From: Deltaproteobacteria bacterium RBG_13_49_15
GTDB taxonomy: Bacteria > Desulfobacterota > Desulfobacteria > Desulfobacterales > UBA2156
Reading direction: 5' to 3'
DNA: 5,833 nt
NCBI GenBank assembly: GCA_001797695.1
Contig: MGQD01000010.1
Span: 1 to 5,833, forward strand
A program made the translations under genes and the position numbers. Positions 5,507 through 5,833 of the stretch are shown one piece after another (positions within the stretch are counted from its first letter, which is position 1; every line of letters begins with the position of its first letter). The notes under the pieces are model-generated. The model saw only the letters and a list, made by a program, of their open reading frames with translations. It made no database searches and was not told where the DNA came from.

Positions 5507-5550
5507 GCCGGAATAGCACGGATGCTCAAGCCGGCCGTATTTCCTGACGG
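5507..5550. other. Two abutting hairpins in the hpt leader / pilZ-side spacer
   Basis: GCCGG (5507-5511) pairs with CCGGC (5531-5535). Inside this, AGCA (5515-5518) pairs with TGCT (5523-5526) around a CGGA loop, separated by a small AAT/CAAG internal loop. Directly adjoining, and sharing base 5535, is CCGT (5535-5538)/ACGG (5547-5550) with an eight-base loop. Two stacked imperfect hairpins in 44 bases are compatible with a structured leader RNA on the minus strand or with a dispersed palindromic repeat. I matched it to no known riboswitch; a GEMM c-di-GMP riboswitch was considered but the conserved core is not there. Confidence 0.35.
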
Positions 5551-5574
5551 TTAAATATCGGATCGGCGTGTAGA

Positions 5575-5592
5575 ATGCAATATAAATTCCAA
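5575..5592 (-). promoter_or_regulatory. Candidate sigma-54 (-24/-12) promoter of the hpt operon
   Basis: The minus strand reads TTGGAATTTATATTGCAT. It has TTGG and the A of the -24 box (TGGAAT against TGGCAC), a perfect TTGCA -12 box, and the exact 12-base distance between GG and GC. Transcription would begin near 5565, giving a leader of about 135 bases that contains the hairpins at 5456-5550. No better sigma-70 promoter was found in this spacer. RpoN control of pilus and motility genes is common in this group of bacteria, but an enhancer-binding-protein site was not identified. Confidence 0.4.
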
Positions 5593-5712
5593 CAGGAATA
5601 TGAACAGAAAAAACCGGTTGATATTTTCTTAAAGTTTTGATAAATACGTAGGTATCGATATCGTTAATTTTCATTTTCAGATTCATGCTCTTTCCGGACC
5701 TGCCTTTCAGCA

Positions 5713-5833
5713 ATGGATGAATTTTCAGGGGATATAAGCAAGCAACTAATGAAGGAAAAAACTCACATATCCTCCGACAATCGCGCCACATTCGTATGCC
5801 CGAAGTGCTTCCGATCGCGTACGGAAGATGTGT
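5713..5833 (+). CDS. N-terminal fragment of a probable PilZ-domain (c-di-GMP effector) protein, cut by the right edge
   Basis: Forty codons are visible from the ATG at 5713, the first ATG after an in-frame TAA at 5665-5667. A later ATG at 5749 is an alternative, and neither has a good ribosome site. The segment from residue 22, DNRATFVCPKC, followed by FRSRTEDV, resembles the start of a family common in Desulfobacterota, in which a small cysteine-containing domain (CPxC, then a second CxC/CxxC cluster) precedes a PilZ domain that binds cyclic di-GMP. The PilZ domain itself would lie beyond the window and is not seen. The gene diverges from the hpt-cyclase-ATPase operon across a 282-base spacer, and that neighbourhood fits a c-di-GMP theme. 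The identification depends on about 18 residues recognised from memory; another zinc-ribbon-like protein is possible. Confidence 0.5.
   Translation, partial: MDEFSGDISKQLMKEKTHISSDNRATFVCPKCFRSRTEDV

Noticed and set aside
5480..5550. Possible GEMM-type c-di-GMP riboswitch in the divergent spacer
   Set aside because: The plus strand has loose similarity (GGA, GC, AAGCC then GGCC), but the conserved GGCAAACC and GGGACGCAAAGCC core and the tetraloop-receptor arrangement are missing.
5393..5791. A 132-codon minus-strand frame overlapping the hpt start
   Set aside because: It runs through the AT-rich divergent spacer and the hairpins, overlaps the first 38 bases of hpt in another frame, opposes the start of the cysteine-containing plus-strand gene, and has no good ribosome site at its own start or at the internal ATG near 5685. 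The strong AGGAG belongs to hpt.

Overview
This window looks like a piece of a mesophilic Gram-negative chromosome of moderate GC content, most probably from the Desulfobacterota (the former Deltaproteobacteria). That placement is an inference. It rests on the RseC-type redox membrane protein, the PilB/GspE-like ATPase with an MshEN-like N-terminus, the receiver-rich signalling proteins, and a fragment resembling the cysteine-containing N-terminus of PilZ proteins from that group. No rRNA, tRNA, CRISPR array, transposase or phage gene is visible.

Left part (1-1062, minus strand): a small operon, read right to left. It begins with a previously uncalled 50-residue membrane-protein ORF (910-1062) that has a strong ribosome binding site. 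A complete purine nucleoside phosphorylase follows (50-871). Four bases after its stop comes the start of a gene that runs off the left edge and looks like an amidohydrolase. The set suggests purine-nucleoside or methylthio-nucleoside salvage.

Middle (1063-1785): a 169-bp divergent spacer with a possible sigma-54-type promoter for the left operon, then a solitary RseC/MucC-family gene on the plus strand with a TTG start (1232-1669). A 116-bp convergent spacer with an inverted repeat separates it from the next operon.

Right part (1786-5430, minus strand): the core of the window, a three-gene signalling operon. In transcription order it encodes a free-standing HPt phosphotransfer protein (H52), a receiver-GGDEF diguanylate cyclase (phospho-site D60, GGEEF signature), and a 735-residue secretion/pilus-type ATPase. 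The ATPase carries an MshEN-like c-di-GMP-binding motif pair at its N-terminus and a complete receiver domain fused at its C-terminus (phospho-site D668). No histidine kinase lies in the window. The simplest model is that HPt shuttles phosphoryl groups to or from one or both receivers, while the cyclase makes the c-di-GMP that the ATPase N-terminus could sense. The ATPase would then be controlled twice, by phosphorylation and by second messenger.

Right edge (5431-5833): a 282-bp divergent spacer holds a candidate sigma-54 promoter and several hairpins in what would be the hpt leader. The first 40 codons of a plus-strand gene follow, resembling the start of a PilZ-domain (c-di-GMP effector) protein.
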